Made by a program: the position numbers and the translations under genes
Assembly (NCBI GenBank): GCA_030770545.1
Contig: CM061097.1
Location: 22,008,501 to 22,072,500 of the forward strand
Source of the DNA: Macropodus opercularis
Lineage: Eukaryota; Chordata; Actinopteri; Anabantiformes; Osphronemidae
Reading direction: 5' to 3'
DNA: 64,000 bases
Notes under the pieces: model-generated
What the model saw: only the letters and a program-made list of their open reading frames with translations
Databases searched by the model: none
Told to the model about the DNA's origin: nothing
In this document: piece after piece, positions 44,807-59,870 of the stretch
How the letters are laid out: each line of letters begins with the position of its first letter
Numbering within the stretch: the first letter of the stretch is position 1

Positions 44807-47800
44807 CAATCATAGGTTTGGTGTTTCAGATGCCTCTGACCTCTAGACCTGACTTCCTCAGGAGACAGAACAGTTTTCTACCAATCGTAGGATTGGTGGT
44901 TTAATTGAGTCAGTTCCTTAGGAGACAGGTCAGTTGTCAGCCATTCATTGAAACACTTGTTCAAATGATTGTTACTGTGTTGTTTGTGTTCCGGAAGGGA
45001 CAAAGAATTCGCCCACTTATCGGAGGATAGGTGTTTTTAATAACGCTTTGTTGTTTTTGAGTTTGTCAAGGTACAGAGCAGTCGTCTGTGGTTCCATTGA
45101 CGCCTACTACTTGACCTGAGTTACAGAGGGAGCAGAGCAGTTGTTCTCCAGTCATTGAGTTGGTGGGTGAAATGTCTCTGGCTCTATTCCTTGTGTTCCT
45201 CAGGTTATAGAGCAGTGGTCCACCAGTCGTAGGATTGGTGGTTCAGATACCTCTGACTTTTTGACCTGACTTCCTCGGCAGGCAGAACGGTTGTCCAGCA
45301 ATCGTAGGATTGTTGGGTCAACTGACTCGGTTCCGTAGGAGACAGGTCAGTCATAAAGCAATCATTGGATCGGTGTTTCAATGGAATTTGACTGTGCTAT
45401 TTGTGTTCCACAAGTGACACGGCATTTGTCCACCAATCGTAGGTTTCGTGATTTCATTGACTATGTCTCTGTGAGTTGAGTTCCTCAGGAGACAAAACAG
45501 TGTTTCACCAATCGTAGGTTTCGTGATTTCATTGACTATGTCTCTGTGAGTTGAGTTCCTCAGGAGACAAAACAGTGTTTCACCAATCATAGGTTTGGTG
45601 TTTCAGATGCCTCTGACCTCTAGACCTGACTTCCTCAGGAGACAGAACAGTTTTCTACCAATCGTAGGATTGGTGGTTTAATTGAGTCAGTTCCTTAGGA
45701 GACAGGTCAGTTGTCAGCCATTCATTGAAACACTTGTTCAAATGATTGTTACTGTGTTGTTTGTGTTCCGGAAGGGACAAAGAATTCGCCCACTTATCGG
45801 AGGATAGGTGTTTTTAATAACGCTTTGTTGTTTTTGAGTTTGTCAAGGTACAGAGCAGTCGTCTGTGGTTCCATTGACGCCTACTACTTGACCTGAGTTA
45901 CAGAGGGAGCAGAGCAGTTGTTCTCCAGTCATTGAGTTGGTGGGTGAAATGTCTCTGGCTCTATTCCTTGTGTTCCTCAGGTTATAGAGCAGTGGTCCAC
46001 CAGTCGTAGGATTGGTGGTTCAGATACCTCTGACTTCTTGACCTGACTTCCTCGGCAGACAGAACGGTTGTCCAGCAATCGTAGGTTTGGTGGGTCAACT
46101 GACTCGGTTCCGTAGGAGACAGGTCAGTCATAAAGCAATCATTGGATCGGTGTTTCAATGGAATTTGACTGTGCTATTTGTGTTCCACAAGTGACACGGC
46201 ATTTGTCCACCAATCGTAGGTTTCGTGATTTCATTGACTATGTCTCTGTGAGTTGAGTTCCTCAGGAGACAAAACAGTGTTTCACCAATCGTAGGTTTCG
46301 TGATTTCATTGACTATGTCTCTGTGAGTTGAGTTCCTCAGGAGACAAAACAATGTTTCACCAATCATAGGTTTGGTGTTTCAGATGCCTCTGACTTCTAG
46401 ACCTGACTTCCTCAGGAGACAGAACAGTTGTCTACCAATCGTAGGATTGGTGGTTCAATTGAGTCCGTTCCTTAGGAGACAGGTCAGTTGTCAGCCATTC
46501 ATTGAAACACTTGTTCAAATGATTGTTACTGTGTTGTTTGTGTTCCGGAAGGGACAAAGCATTCGCCCACCTATCGGAGGATAGGTGTTTTTAATAACGC
46601 TTTGTTGTTTTTGAGTTTGTCAAGGTACAGAGCAGTCGTCTGTGGTTCCATTGACGCCTACTACTTGACCTGAGTTACAGAGGGAGCAGAGCAGTTGTTC
46701 TCCAGTCATTGAGTTGGTGGGTGAAATGTCTCTGGCTCTATTCCTTGTGTTCCTCAGGTTATAGAGCAGTGGTCCACCAGTCGTAGGATTGGTGGTTCAG
46801 ATACCTCTGACTTCTTGACCTGACTTCCTCGGCAGACAGAACGGTTGTCCAGCAATCGTAGGTTTGGTGGGTCAACTGACTCGGTTCCGTAGGAGACAGG
46901 TCAGTCATAAAGCAATCATTGGATCGGTGTTTCAATTGAATTCGACTGTGCTATTTGTGTTCCACAAGTGACACGGCATTTGTCCACCAATCGTAGGTTT
47001 CGTGATTTCATTGACTATGTCTCTGTGAGTTGAGTTCCTCAGGAGACAAAACAGTGTTTCACCAATCATAGGTTTGGTGTTTCAGATGCCTCTGACCTCT
47101 AGACCTGACTTCCTCAGGAGACAGAACAGTTTTCTACCAATCGTAGGATTGGTGGTTTAATTGAGTCAGTTCCTTAGGAGACAGGTCAGTTGTCAGCCAT
47201 TCATTGAAACACTTGTTCAAATGATTGTTACTGTGTTGTTTGTGTTCCGGAAGGGACAAAGAATTCGCCCACTTATCGGAGGATAGGTGTTTTTAATAAC
47301 GCTTTGTTGTTTTTGAGTTTGTCAAGGTACAGAGCAGTCGTCTGTGGTTCCATTGACGCCTACTACTTGACCTGAGTTACAGAGGGAGCAGAGCAGTTGT
47401 TCTCCAGTCATTGAGTTGGTGGGTGAAATGTCTCTGGCTCTATTCCTTGTGTTCCTCAGGTTATAGAGCAGTGGTCCACCAGTCGTAGGATTGGTGGTTC
47501 AGATACCTCTGACTTCTTGACCTGACTTCCTCGGCAGACAGAACGGTTGTCCAGCAATCGTAGGTTTGGTGGGTCAACTGACTCGGTTCCGTAGGAGACA
47601 GGTCAGTCATAAAGCAATCATTGGATCGGTGTTTCAATGGAATTTGACTGTGCTATTTGTGTTCCACAAGTGACACGGCATTTGTCCACCAATCGTAGGT
47701 TTCGTGATTTCATTGACTATGTCTCTGTGAGTTGAGTTCCTCAGGAGACAAAACAGTGTTTCACCAATCGTAGGTTTCGTGATTTCATTGACTATGTCTC

Positions 47801-48616
47801 TGTGAGTTGAGTTCCTCAGGAGACAAAACAATGTTTCACCAATCATAGGTTTGGTGTTTCAGATGCCTCTGACTTCTAGACCTGACTTCCTCAGGAGACA
47901 GAACAGTTGTCTACCAATCGTAGGATTGGTGGTTCAATTGAGTCCGTTCCTTAGGAGACAGGTCAGTTGTCAGCCATTCATTGAAACACTTGTTCAAATG
48001 ATTGTTACTGTGTTGTTTGTGTTCCGGAAGGGACAAAGCATTCGCCCACCTATCGGAGGATAGGTGTTTTTAATAACGCTTTGTTGTTTTTGAGTTTGTC
48101 AAGGTACAGAGCAGTCGTCTGTGGTTCCATTGACGCCTACTACTTGACCTGAGTTACAGAGGGAGCAGAGCAGTTGTTCTCCAGTCATTGAGTTGGTGGG
48201 TGAAATGTCTCTGGCTCTATTCCTTGTGTTCCTCAGGTTATAGAGCAGTGGTCCACCAGTCGTAGGATTGGTGGTTCAGATACCTCTGACTTCTTGACCT
48301 GACTTCCTCGGCAGACAGAACGGTTGTCCAGCAATCGTAGGTTTGGTGGGTCAACTGACTCGGTTCCGTAGGAGACAGGTCAGTCATAAAGCAATCATTG
48401 GATCGGTGTTTCAATTGAATTTGACTGTGCTATTTGTGTTCCACAAGTGACACGGCATTTGTCCACCAATCGTAGGTTTCGTGATTTCATTGACTATGTC
48501 TCTGTGAGTTGAGTTCCTCAGGAGACAAAACAGTGTTTCACCAATCGTAGGTTTCGTGATTTCATTGACTATGTCTCTGTGAGTTGAGTTCCTCAGGAGA
48601 CAAAACAGTGTTTCAC
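44807..48616. repeat. Five-unit higher-order repeat, long form (3,810 bp)
   Basis: Unit lengths are 777, 777, 702, 777, 777. The fifth unit lacks the 13-bp deletion and keeps two s10 copies. The next block starts with the variant CACCATTCATAGG. Other long forms are at 48617-52426 and 59871-63680. Confidence 0.9.
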
Positions 48617-51600
48617 CATTCATAGGTTTGGTGTTTCAGATGCCTCTGACCTCTAGACCTGACTTCCTCAGGAGACAGAACAGTTTTCTACCAATCGTAG
48701 GATTGGTGGTTTAATTGAGTCAGTTCCTTAGGAGACAGGTCAGTTGTCAGCCATTCATTGAAACACTTGTTCAAATGATTGTTACTGTGTTGTTTGTGTT
48801 CCGGAAGGGACAAAGAATTCGCCCACTTATCGGAGGATAGGTGTTTTTAATAACGCTTTGTTGTTTTTGAGTTTGTCAAAGTACAGAGCAGTCGTCTGTG
48901 GTTCCATTGACGCCTACTACTTGACCTGAGTTACAGAGGGAGCAGAGCAGTTGTTCTCCAGTCATTGAGTTGGTGGGTGAAATGTCTCTGGCTCTATTCC
49001 TTGTGTTCCTCAGGTTATAGAGCAGTGGTCCACCAGTCGTAGGATTGGTGGTTCAGATACCTCTGACTTCTTGACCTGACTTCCTCGGCAGACAGAACGG
49101 TTGTCCAGCAATCGTAGGTTTGGTGGGTCAACTGACTCGGTTCCGTAGGAGACAGGTCAGTCATAAAGCAATCATTGGATCGGTGTTTCAATGGAATTTG
49201 ACTGTGCTATTTGTGTTCCACAAGTGACACGGCATTTGTCCACCAATCGTAGGTTTCGTGATTTCATTGACTATGTCTCTGTGAGTTGAGTTCCTCAGGA
49301 GACAAAACAGTGTTTCACCAATCGTAGGTTTCGTGATTTCATTGACTATGTCTCTGTGAGTTGAGTTCCTCAGGAGACAAAACAGTGTTTCACCAATCAT
49401 AGGTTTGGTGTTTCAGATGCCTCTGACCTCTAGACCTGACTTCCTCAGGAGACAGAACAGTTTTCTACCAATCGTAGGATTGGTGGTTTAATTGAGTCAG
49501 TTCCTTAGGAGACAGGTCAGTTGTCAGCCATTCATTGAAACACTTGTTCAAATGATTGTTACTGTGTTGTTTGTGTTCCGGAAGGGACAAAGAATTCGCC
49601 CACTTATCGGAGGATAGGTGTTTTTAATAACGCTTTGTTGTTTTTGAGTTTGTCAAGGTACAGAGCAGTCGTCTGTGGTTCCATTGACGCCTACTACTTG
49701 ACCTGAGTTACAGAGGGAGCAGAGCAGTTGTTCTCCAGTCATTGAGTTGGTGGGTGAAATGTCTCTGGCTCTATTCCTTGTGTTCCTCAGGTTATAGAGC
49801 AGTGGTCCACCAGTCGTAGGATTGGTGGTTCAGATACCTCTGACTTCTTGACCCGACTTCCTCGGCAGACAGAACGGTTGTCCAGCAATCGTAGGTTTGG
49901 TGGGTCAACTGACTCGGTTCCGTAGGAGACAGGTCAGTCATAAAGCAATCATTGGATCGGTGTTTCAATGGAATTTGACTGTGCTATTTGTGTTCCACAA
50001 GTGACACGGCATTTGTCCACCAATCGTAGGTTTCGTGATTTCATTGACTATGTCTCTGTGAGTTGAGTTCCTCAGGAGACAAAACAGTGTTTCACCAATC
50101 GTAGGTTTCGTGATTTCATTGACTATGTCTCTGTGAGTTGAGTTCCTCAGGAGACAAAACAATGTTTCACCAATCATAGGTTTGGTGTTTCAGATGCCTC
50201 TGACTTCTAGACCTGACTTCCTCAGGAGACAGAACAGTTGTCTACCAATCGTAGGATTGGTGGTTCAATTGAGTCCGTTCCTTAGGAGACAGGTCAGTTG
50301 TCAGCCATTCATTGAAACACTTGTTCAAATGATTGTTACTGTGTTGTTTGTGTTCCGGAAGGGACAAAGCATTCGCCCACCTATCGGAGGATAGGTGTTT
50401 TTAATAACGCTTTGTTGTTTTTGAGTTTGTCAAGGTACAGAGCAGTCGTCTGTGGTTCCATTGACGCCTACTACTTGACCTGAGTTACAGAGGGAGCAGA
50501 GCAGTTGTTCTCCAGTCATTGAGTTGGTGGGTGAAATGTCTCTGGCTCTATTCCTTGTGTTCCTCAGGTTATAGAGCAGTGGTCCACCAGTCGTAGGATT
50601 GGTGGTTCAGATACCTCTGACTTCTTGACCTGACTTCCTCGGCAGACAGAACGGTTGTCCAGCAATCGTAGGTTTGGTGGGTCAACTGACTCGGTTCCGT
50701 AGGAGACAGGTCAGTCATAAAGCAATCATTGGATCGGTGTTTCAATTGAATTCGACTGTGCTATTTGTGTTCCACAAGTGACACGGCATTTGTCCACCAA
50801 TCGTAGGTTTCGTGATTTCATTGACTATGTCTCTGTGAGTTGAGTTCCTCAGGAGACAAAACAGTGTTTCACCAATCATAGGTTTGGTGTTTCAGATGCC
50901 TCTGACCTCTAGACCTGACTTCCTCAGGAGACAGAACAGTTTTCTACCAATCGTAGGATTGGTGGTTTAATTGAGTCAGTTCCTTAGGAGACAGGTCAGT
51001 TGTCAGCCATTCATTGAAACACTTGTTCAAATGATTGTTACTGTGTTGTTTGTGTTCCGGAAGGGACAAAGAATTCGCCCACTTATCGGAGGATAGGTGT
51101 TTTTAATAACGCTTTGTTGTTTTTGAGTTTGTCAAGGTACAGAGCAGTCGTCTGTGGTTCCATTGACGCCTACTACTTGACCTGAGTTACAGAGGGAGCA
51201 GAGCAGTTGTTCTCCAGTCATTGAGTTGGTGGGTGAAATGTCTCTGGCTCTATTCCTTGTGTTCCTCAGGTTATAGAGCAGTGGTCCACCAGTCGTAGGA
51301 TTGGTGGTTCAGATACCTCTGACTTCTTGACCTGACTTCCTCGGCAGACAGAACGGTTGTCCAGCAATCGTAGGTTTGGTGGGTCAACTGACTCGGTTCC
51401 GTAGGAGACAGGTCAGTCATAAAGCAATCATTGGATCGGTGTTTCAATGGAATTTGACTGTGCTATTTGTGTTCCACAAGTGACACGGCATTTGTCCACC
51501 AATCGTAGGTTTCGTGATTTCATTGACTATGTCTCTGTGAGTTGAGTTCCTCAGGAGACAAAACAGTGTTTCACCAATCGTAGGTTTCGTGATTTCATTG

Positions 51601-54600
51601 ACTATGTCTCTGTGAGTTGAGTTCCTCAGGAGACAAAACAATGTTTCACCAATCATAGGTTTGGTGTTTCAGATGCCTCTGACTTCTAGACCTGACTTCC
51701 TCAGGAGACAGAACAGTTGTCTACCAATCGTAGGATTGGTGGTTCAATTGAGTCCGTTCCTTAGGAGACAGGTCAGTTGTCAGCCATTCATTGAAACACT
51801 TGTTCAAATGATTGTTACTGTGTTGTTTGTGTTCCGGAAGGGACAAAGCATTCGCCCACCTATCGGAGGATAGGTGTTTTTAATAACGCTTTGTTGTTTT
51901 TGAGTTTGTCAAGGTACAGAGCAGTCGTCTGTGGTTCCATTGACGCCTACTACTTGACCTGAGTTACAGAGGGAGCAGAGCAGTTGTTCTCCAGTCATTG
52001 AGTTGGTGGGTGAAATGTCTCTGGCTCTATTCCTTGTGTTCCTCAGGTTATAGAGCAGTGGTCCACCAGTCGTAGGATTGGTGGTTCAGATACCTCTGAC
52101 TTCTTGACCTGACTTCCTCGGCAGACAGAACGGTTGTCCAGCAATCGTAGGTTTGGTGGGTCAACTGACTCGGTTCCGTAGGAGACAGGTCAGTCATAAA
52201 GCAATCATTGGATCGGTGTTTCAATGGAATTTGACTGTGCTATTTGTGTTCCACAAGTGACACGGCATTTGTCCACCAATCGTAGGTTTCGTGATTTCAT
52301 TGACTATGTCTCTGTGAGTTGAGTTCCTCAGGAGACAAAACAGTGTTTCACCAATCGTAGGTTTCGTGATTTCATTGACTATGTCTCTGTGAGTTGAGTT
52401 CCTCAGGAGACAAAACAGTGTTTCACCATTCATAGGTTTGGTGTTTCAGATGCCTCTGACCTCTAGACCTGACTTCCTCAGGAGACAGAACAGTTTTCTA
52501 CCAATCGTAGGATTGGTGGTTTAATTGAGTCAGTTCCTTAGGAGACAGGTCAGTTGTCAGCCATTCATTGAAACACTTGTTCAAATGATTGTTACTGTGT
52601 TGTTTGTGTTCCGGAAGGGACAAAGAATTCGCCCACTTATCGGAGGATAGGTGTTTTTAATAACGCTTTGTTGTTTTTGAGTTTGTCAAGGTACAGAGCA
52701 GTCGTCTGTGGTTCCATTGACGCCTACTACTTGACCTGAGTTACAGAGGGAGCAGAGCAGTTGTTCTCCAGTCATTGAGTTGGTGGGTGAAATGTCTCTG
52801 GCTCTATTCCTTGTGTTCCTCAGGTTATAGAGCAGTGGTCCACCAGTCGTAGGATTGGTGGTTCAGATACCTCTGACTTTTTGACCTGACTTCCTCGGCA
52901 GGCAGAACGGTTGTCCAGCAATCGTAGGATTGTTGGGTCAACTGACTCGGTTCCGTAGGAGACAGGTCAGTCATAAAGCAATCATTGGATCGGTGTTTCA
53001 ATGGAATTTGACTGTGCTATTTGTGTTCCACAAGTGACACGGCATTTGTCCACCAATCGTAGGTTTCGTGATTTCATTGACTATGTCTCTGTGAGTTGAG
53101 TTCCTCAGGAGACAAAACAGTGTTTCACCAATCGTAGGTTTCGTGATTTCATTGACTATGTCTCTGTGAGTTGAGTTCCTCAGGAGACAAAACAGTGTTT
53201 CACCAATCATAGGTTTGGTGTTTCAGATGCCTCTGACCTCTAGACCTGACTTCCTCAGGAGACAGAACAGTTTTCTACCAATCGTAGGATTGGTGGTTTA
53301 ATTGAGTCAGTTCCTTAGGAGACAGGTCAGTTGTCAGCCATTCATTGAAACACTTGTTCAAATGATTGTTACTGTGTTGTTTGTGTTCCGGAAGGGACAA
53401 AGAATTCGCCCACTTATCGGAGGATAGGTGTTTTTAATAACGCTTTGTTGTTTTTGAGTTTGTCAAGGTACAGAGCAGTCGTCTGTGGTTCCATTGACGC
53501 CTACTACTTGACCTGAGTTACAGAGGGAGCAGAGCAGTTGTTCTCCAGTCATTGAGTTGGTGGGTGAAATGTCTCTGGCTCTATTCCTTGTGTTCCTCAG
53601 GTTATAGAGCAGTGGTCCACCAGTCGTAGGATTGGTGGTTCAGATACCTCTGACTTCTTGACCTGACTTCCTCGGCAGACAGAACGGTTGTCCAGCAATC
53701 GTAGGTTTGGTGGGTCAACTGACTCGGTTCCGTAGGAGACAGGTCAGTCATAAAGCAATCATTGGATCGGTGTTTCAATGGAATTTGACTGTGCTATTTG
53801 TGTTCCACAAGTGACACGGCATTTGTCCACCAATCGTAGGTTTCGTGATTTCATTGACTATGTCTCTGTGAGTTGAGTTCCTCAGGAGACAAAACAGTGT
53901 TTCACCAATCGTAGGTTTCGTGATTTCATTGACTATGTCTCTGTGAGTTGAGTTCCTCAGGAGACAAAACAATGTTTCACCAATCATAGGTTTGGTGTTT
54001 CAGATGCCTCTGACTTCTAGACCTGACTTCCTCAGGAGACAGAACAGTTGTCTACCAATCGTAGGATTGGTGGTTCAATTGAGTCCGTTCCTTAGGAGAC
54101 AGGTCAGTTGTCAGCCATTCATTGAAACACTTGTTCAAATGATTGTTACTGTGTTGTTTGTGTTCCGGAAGGGACAAAGCATTCGCCCACCTATCGGAGG
54201 ATAGGTGTTTTTAATAACGCTTTGTTGTTTTTGAGTTTGTCAAGGTACAGAGCAGTCGTCTGTGGTTCCATTGACGCCTACTACTTGACCTGAGTTACAG
54301 AGGGAGCAGAGCAGTTGTTCTCCAGTCATTGAGTTGGTGGGTGAAATGTCTCTGGCTCTATTCCTTGTGTTCCTCAGGTTATAGAGCAGTGGTCCACCAG
54401 TCGTAGGATTGGTGGTTCAGATACCTCTGACTTCTTGACCTGACTTCCTCGGCAGACAGAACGGTTGTCCAGCAATCGTAGGTTTGGTGGGTCAACTGAC
54501 TCGGTTCCGTAGGAGACAGGTCAGTCATAAAGCAATCATTGGATCGGTGTTTCAATTGAATTCGACTGTGCTATTTGTGTTCCACAAGTGACACGGCATT

Positions 54601-57600
54601 TGTCCACCAATCGTAGGTTTCGTGATTTCATTGACTATGTCTCTGTGAGTTGAGTTCCTCAGGAGACAAAACAGTGTTTCACCAATCATAGGTTTGGTGT
54701 TTCAGATGCCTCTGACCTCTAGACCTGACTTCCTCAGGAGACAGAACAGTTTTCTACCAATCGTAGGATTGGTGGTTTAATTGAGTCAGTTCCTTAGGAG
54801 ACAGGTCAGTTGTCAGCCATTCATTGAAACACTTGTTCAAATGATTGTTACTGTGTTGTTTGTGTTCCGGAAGGGACAAAGAATTCGCCCACTTATCGGA
54901 GGATAGGTGTTTTTAATAACGCTTTGTTGTTTTTGAGTTTGTCAAGGTACAGAGCAGTCGTCTGTGGTTCCATTGACGCCTACTACTTGACCTGAGTTAC
55001 AGAGGGAGCAGAGCAGTTGTTCTCCAGTCATTGAGTTGGTGGGTGAAATGTCTCTGGCTCTATTCCTTGTGTTCCTCAGGTTATAGAGCAGTGGTCCACC
55101 AGTCGTAGGATTGGTGGTTCAGATACCTCTGACTTCTTGACCTGACTTCCTCGGCAGACAGAACGGTTGTCCAGCAATCGTAGGTTTGGTGGGTCAACTG
55201 ACTCGGTTCCGTAGGAGACAGGTCAGTCATAAAGCAATCATTGGATCGGTGTTTCAATGGAATTTGACTGTGCTATTTGTGTTCCACAAGTGACACGGCA
55301 TTTGTCCACCAATCGTAGGTTTCGTGATTTCATTGACTATGTCTCTGTGAGTTGAGTTCCTCAGGAGACAAAACAGTGTTTCACCAATCGTAGGTTTCGT
55401 GATTTCATTGACTATGTCTCTGTGAGTTGAGTTCCTCAGGAGACAAAACAATGTTTCACCAATCATAGGTTTGGTGTTTCAGATGCCTCTGACTTCTAGA
55501 CCTGACTTCCTCAGGAGACAGAACAGTTGTCTACCAATCGTAGGATTGGTGGTTCAATTGAGTCCGTTCCTTAGGAGACAGGTCAGTTGTCAGCCATTCA
55601 TTGAAACACTTGTTCAAATGATTGTTACTGTGTTGTTTGTGTTCCGGAAGGGACAAAGCATTCGCCCACCTATCGGAGGATAGGTGTTTTTAAAAACGCT
55701 TTGTTGTTTTCGAGTTTGTCAAGGTACAGAGCAGTCGTCGGTGGTTCCATTGACGCCTACTACTTGACCTGAGTTACAGAGTGAGCAGAGCAGTTGTTCT
55801 CCAGTCATTGAGTTGGTGGGTGAAATGTCTCTGGCTCTATTCCTTGTGTTCCTCAGGTTATAGAGCAGTGGTCCACCAGTCGTAGGATTGGTGGTTCAGA
55901 AACCTCTGACTTCCTCGGCAGACAGAACGGTTGTCCAGCAATCGTAGGTTTGGTGGGTCAACTGACTCGGTTCCGTAGGAGACAGGTCAGTCATAAAGCA
56001 ATCATTGGATCGGTGTTTCAATGGAATTTGACTGTGCTATTTTTGTTCCACAAGTGACACGGCATTTGTCCACCAATCGTAGGTTTCGTGATTTCATTGA
56101 CTATGTCTCTGTGAGTTGAGTTCCTCAGGAGAAAAAACAGTGTTTCACCAATCATAGGTTTGGTGTTTCAGATGCCTCTGACCTCTAGACCTGACTTCCT
56201 CAGGAGACAGAACAGTTTTCTACCAATCGTAGGATTGGTGGTTTAATTGAGTCAGTTCCTTAGGAGACAGGTCAGTTGTCAGCCATTCATTGAAACACTT
56301 GTTCAAATGATTGTTACTGTGTTGTTTGTGTTCCGGAAGGGACAAAGAATTCGCCCACTTATCGGAGGATAGGTGTTTTTAATAACGCTTTGTTGTTTTT
56401 GAGTTTGTCAAGGTACAGAGCAGTCGTCTGTGGTTCCATTGACGCCTACTACTTGACCTGAGTTACAGAGGGAGCAGAGCAGTTGTTCTCCAGTCATTGA
56501 GTTGGTGGGTGAAATGTCTCTGGCTCTATTCCTTGTGTTCCTCAGGTTATAGAGCAGTGGTCCACCAGTCGTAGGATTGGTGGTTCAGATACCTCTGACT
56601 TTTTGACCTGACTTCCTCGGCAGGCAGAACGGTTGTCCAGCAATCGTAGGATTGTTGGGTCAACTGACTCGGTTCCGTAGGAGACAGGTCAGTCATAAAG
56701 CAATCATTGGATCGGTGTTTCAATGGAATTTGACTGTGCTATTTGTGTTCCACAAGTGACACGGCATTTGTCCACCAATCGTAGGTTTCGTGATTTCATT
56801 GACTATGTCTCTGTGAGTTGAGTTCCTCAGGAGACAAAACAGTGTTTCACCAATCGTAGGTTTCGTGATTTCATTGACTATGTCTCTGTGAGTTGAGTTC
56901 CTCAGGAGACAAAACAGTGTTTCACCAATCATAGGTTTGGTGTTTCAGATGCCTCTGACCTCTAGACCTGACTTCCTCAGGAGACAGAACAGTTTTCTAC
57001 CAATCGTAGGATTGGTGGTTTAATTGAGTCAGTTCCTTAGGAGACAGGTCAGTTGTCAGCCATTCATTGAAACACTTGTTCAAATGATTGTTACTGTGTT
57101 GTTTGTGTTCCGGAAGGGACAAAGAATTCGCCCACTTATCGGAGGATAGGTGTTTTTAATAACGCTTTGTTGTTTTTGAGTTTGTCAAGGTACAGAGCAG
57201 TCGTCTGTGGTTCCATTGACGCCTACTACTTGACCTGAGTTACAGAGGGAGCAGAGCAGTTGTTCTCCAGTCATTGAGTTGGTGGGTGAAATGTCTCTGG
57301 CTCTATTCCTTGTGTTCCTCAGGTTATAGAGCAGTGGTCCACCAGTCGTAGGATTGGTGGTTCAGATACCTCTGACTTCTTGACCTGACTTCCTCGGCAG
57401 ACAGAACGGTTGTCCAGCAATCGTAGGTTTGGTGGGTCAACTGACTCGGTTCCGTAGGAGACAGGTCAGTCATAAAGCAATCATTGGATCGGTGTTTCAA
57501 TGGAATTTGACTGTGCTATTTGTGTTCCACAAGTGACACGGCATTTGTCCACCAATCGTAGGTTTCGTGATTTCATTGACTATGTCTCTGTGAGTTGAGT

Positions 57601-59870
57601 TCCTCAGGAGACAAAACAGTGTTTCACCAATCGTAGGTTTCGTGATTTCATTGACTATGTCTCTGTGAGTTGAGTTCCTCAGGAGACAAAACAATGTTTC
57701 ACCAATCATAGGTTTGGTGTTTCAGATGCCTCTGACTTCTAGACCTGACTTCCTCAGGAGACAGAACAGTTGTCTACCAATCGTAGGATTGGTGGTTCAA
57801 TTGAGTCCGTTCCTTAGGAGACAGGTCAGTTGTCAGCCATTCATTGAAACACTTGTTCAAATGATTGTTACTGTGTTGTTTGTGTTCCGGAAGGGACAAA
57901 GCATTCGCCCACCTATCGGAGGATAGGTGTTTTTAATAACGCTTTGTTGTTTTTGAGTTTGTCAAGGTACAGAGCAGTCGTCTGTGGTTCCATTGACGCC
58001 TACTACTTGACCTGAGTTACAGAGGGAGCAGAGCAGTTGTTCTCCAGTCATTGAGTTGGTGGGTGAAATGTCTCTGGCTCTATTCCTTGTGTTCCTCAGG
58101 TTATAGAGCAGTGGTCCACCAGTCGTAGGATTGGTGGTTCAGATACCTCTGACTTCTTGACCTGACTTCCTCGGCAGACAGAACGGTTGTCCAGCAATCG
58201 TAGGTTTGGTGGGTCAACTGACTCGGTTCCGTAGGAGACAGGTCAGTCATAAAGCAATCATTGGATCGGTGTTTCAATTGAATTCGACTGTGCTATTTGT
58301 GTTCCACAAGTGACACGGCATTTGTCCACCAATCGTAGGTTTCGTGATTTCATTGACTATGTCTCTGTGAGTTGAGTTCCTCAGGAGACAAAACAGTGTT
58401 TCACCAATCATAGGTTTGGTGTTTCAGATGCCTCTGACCTCTAGACCTGACTTCCTCAGGAGACAGAACAGTTTTCTACCAATCGTAGGATTGGTGGTTT
58501 AATTGAGTCAGTTCCTTAGGAGACAGGTCAGTTGTCAGCCATTCATTGAAACACTTGTTCAAATGATTGTTACTGTGTTGTTTGTGTTCCGGAAGGGACA
58601 AAGAATTCGCCCACTTATCGGAGGATAGGTGTTTTTAATAACGCTTTGTTGTTTTTGAGTTTGTCAAGGTACAGAGCAGTCGTCTGTGGTTCCATTGACG
58701 CCTACTACTTGACCTGAGTTACAGAGGGAGCAGAGCAGTTGTTCTCCAGTCATTGAGTTGGTGGGTGAAATGTCTCTGGCTCTATTCCTTGTGTTCCTCA
58801 GGTTATAGAGCAGTGGTCCACCAGTCGTAGGATTGGTGGTTCAGATACCTCTGACTTCTTGACCTGACTTCCTCGGCAGACAGAACGGTTGTCCAGCAAT
58901 CGTAGGTTTGGTGGGTCAACTGACTCGGTTCCGTAGGAGACAGGTCAGTCATAAAGCAATCATTGGATCGGTGTTTCAATGGAATTTGACTGTGCTATTT
59001 GTGTTCCACAAGTGACACGGCATTTGTCCACCAATCGTAGGTTTCGTGATTTCATTGACTATGTCTCTGTGAGTTGAGTTCCTCAGGAGACAAAACAGTG
59101 TTTCACCAATCGTAGGTTTCGTGATTTCATTGACTATGTCTCTGTGAGTTGAGTTCCTCAGGAGACAAAACAATGTTTCACCAATCATAGGTTTGGTGTT
59201 TCAGATGCCTCTGACTTCTAGACCTGACTTCCTCAGGAGACAGAACAGTTGTCTACCAATCGTAGGATTGGTGGTTCAATTGAGTCCGTTCCTTAGGAGA
59301 CAGGTCAGTTGTCAGCCATTCATTGAAACACTTGTTCAAATGATTGTTACTGTGTTGTTTGTGTTCCGGAAGGGACAAAGCATTCGCCCACCTATCGGAG
59401 GATAGGTGTTTTTAAAAACGCTTTGTTGTTTTCGAGTTTGTCAAGGTACAGAGCAGTCGTCGGTGGTTCCATTGACGCCTACTACTTGACCTGAGTTACA
59501 GAGTGAGCAGAGCAGTTGTTCTCCAGTCATTGAGTTGGTGGGTGAAATGTCTCTGGCTCTATTCCTTGTGTTCCTCAGGTTATAGAGCAGTGGTCCACCA
59601 GTCGTAGGATTGGTGGTTCAGAAACCTCTGACTTCCTCGGCAGACAGAACGGTTGTCCAGCAATCGTAGGTTTGGTGGGTCAACTGACTCGGTTCCGTAG
59701 GAGACAGGTCAGTCATAAAGCAATCATTGGATCGGTGTTTCAATGGAATTTGACTGTGCTATTTTTGTTCCACAAGTGACACGGCATTTGTCCACCAATC
59801 GTAGGTTTCGTGATTTCATTGACTATGTCTCTGTGAGTTGAGTTCCTCAGGAGAAAAAACAGTGTTTCAC
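44807..59870. repeat. Candidate 15,064-bp super-repeat
   Basis: From 37363 the higher-order copies run short, short, long, long, short, short, long. The interval from 44807 to 59871 is 15,064 bp, two short plus two long. The rare variant TTGTCAAAGTACAG occurs in the unit at 48617 and again in the unit at 63681, exactly 15,064 bp later; other units read TTGTCAAGGTACAG. Confidence 0.6.
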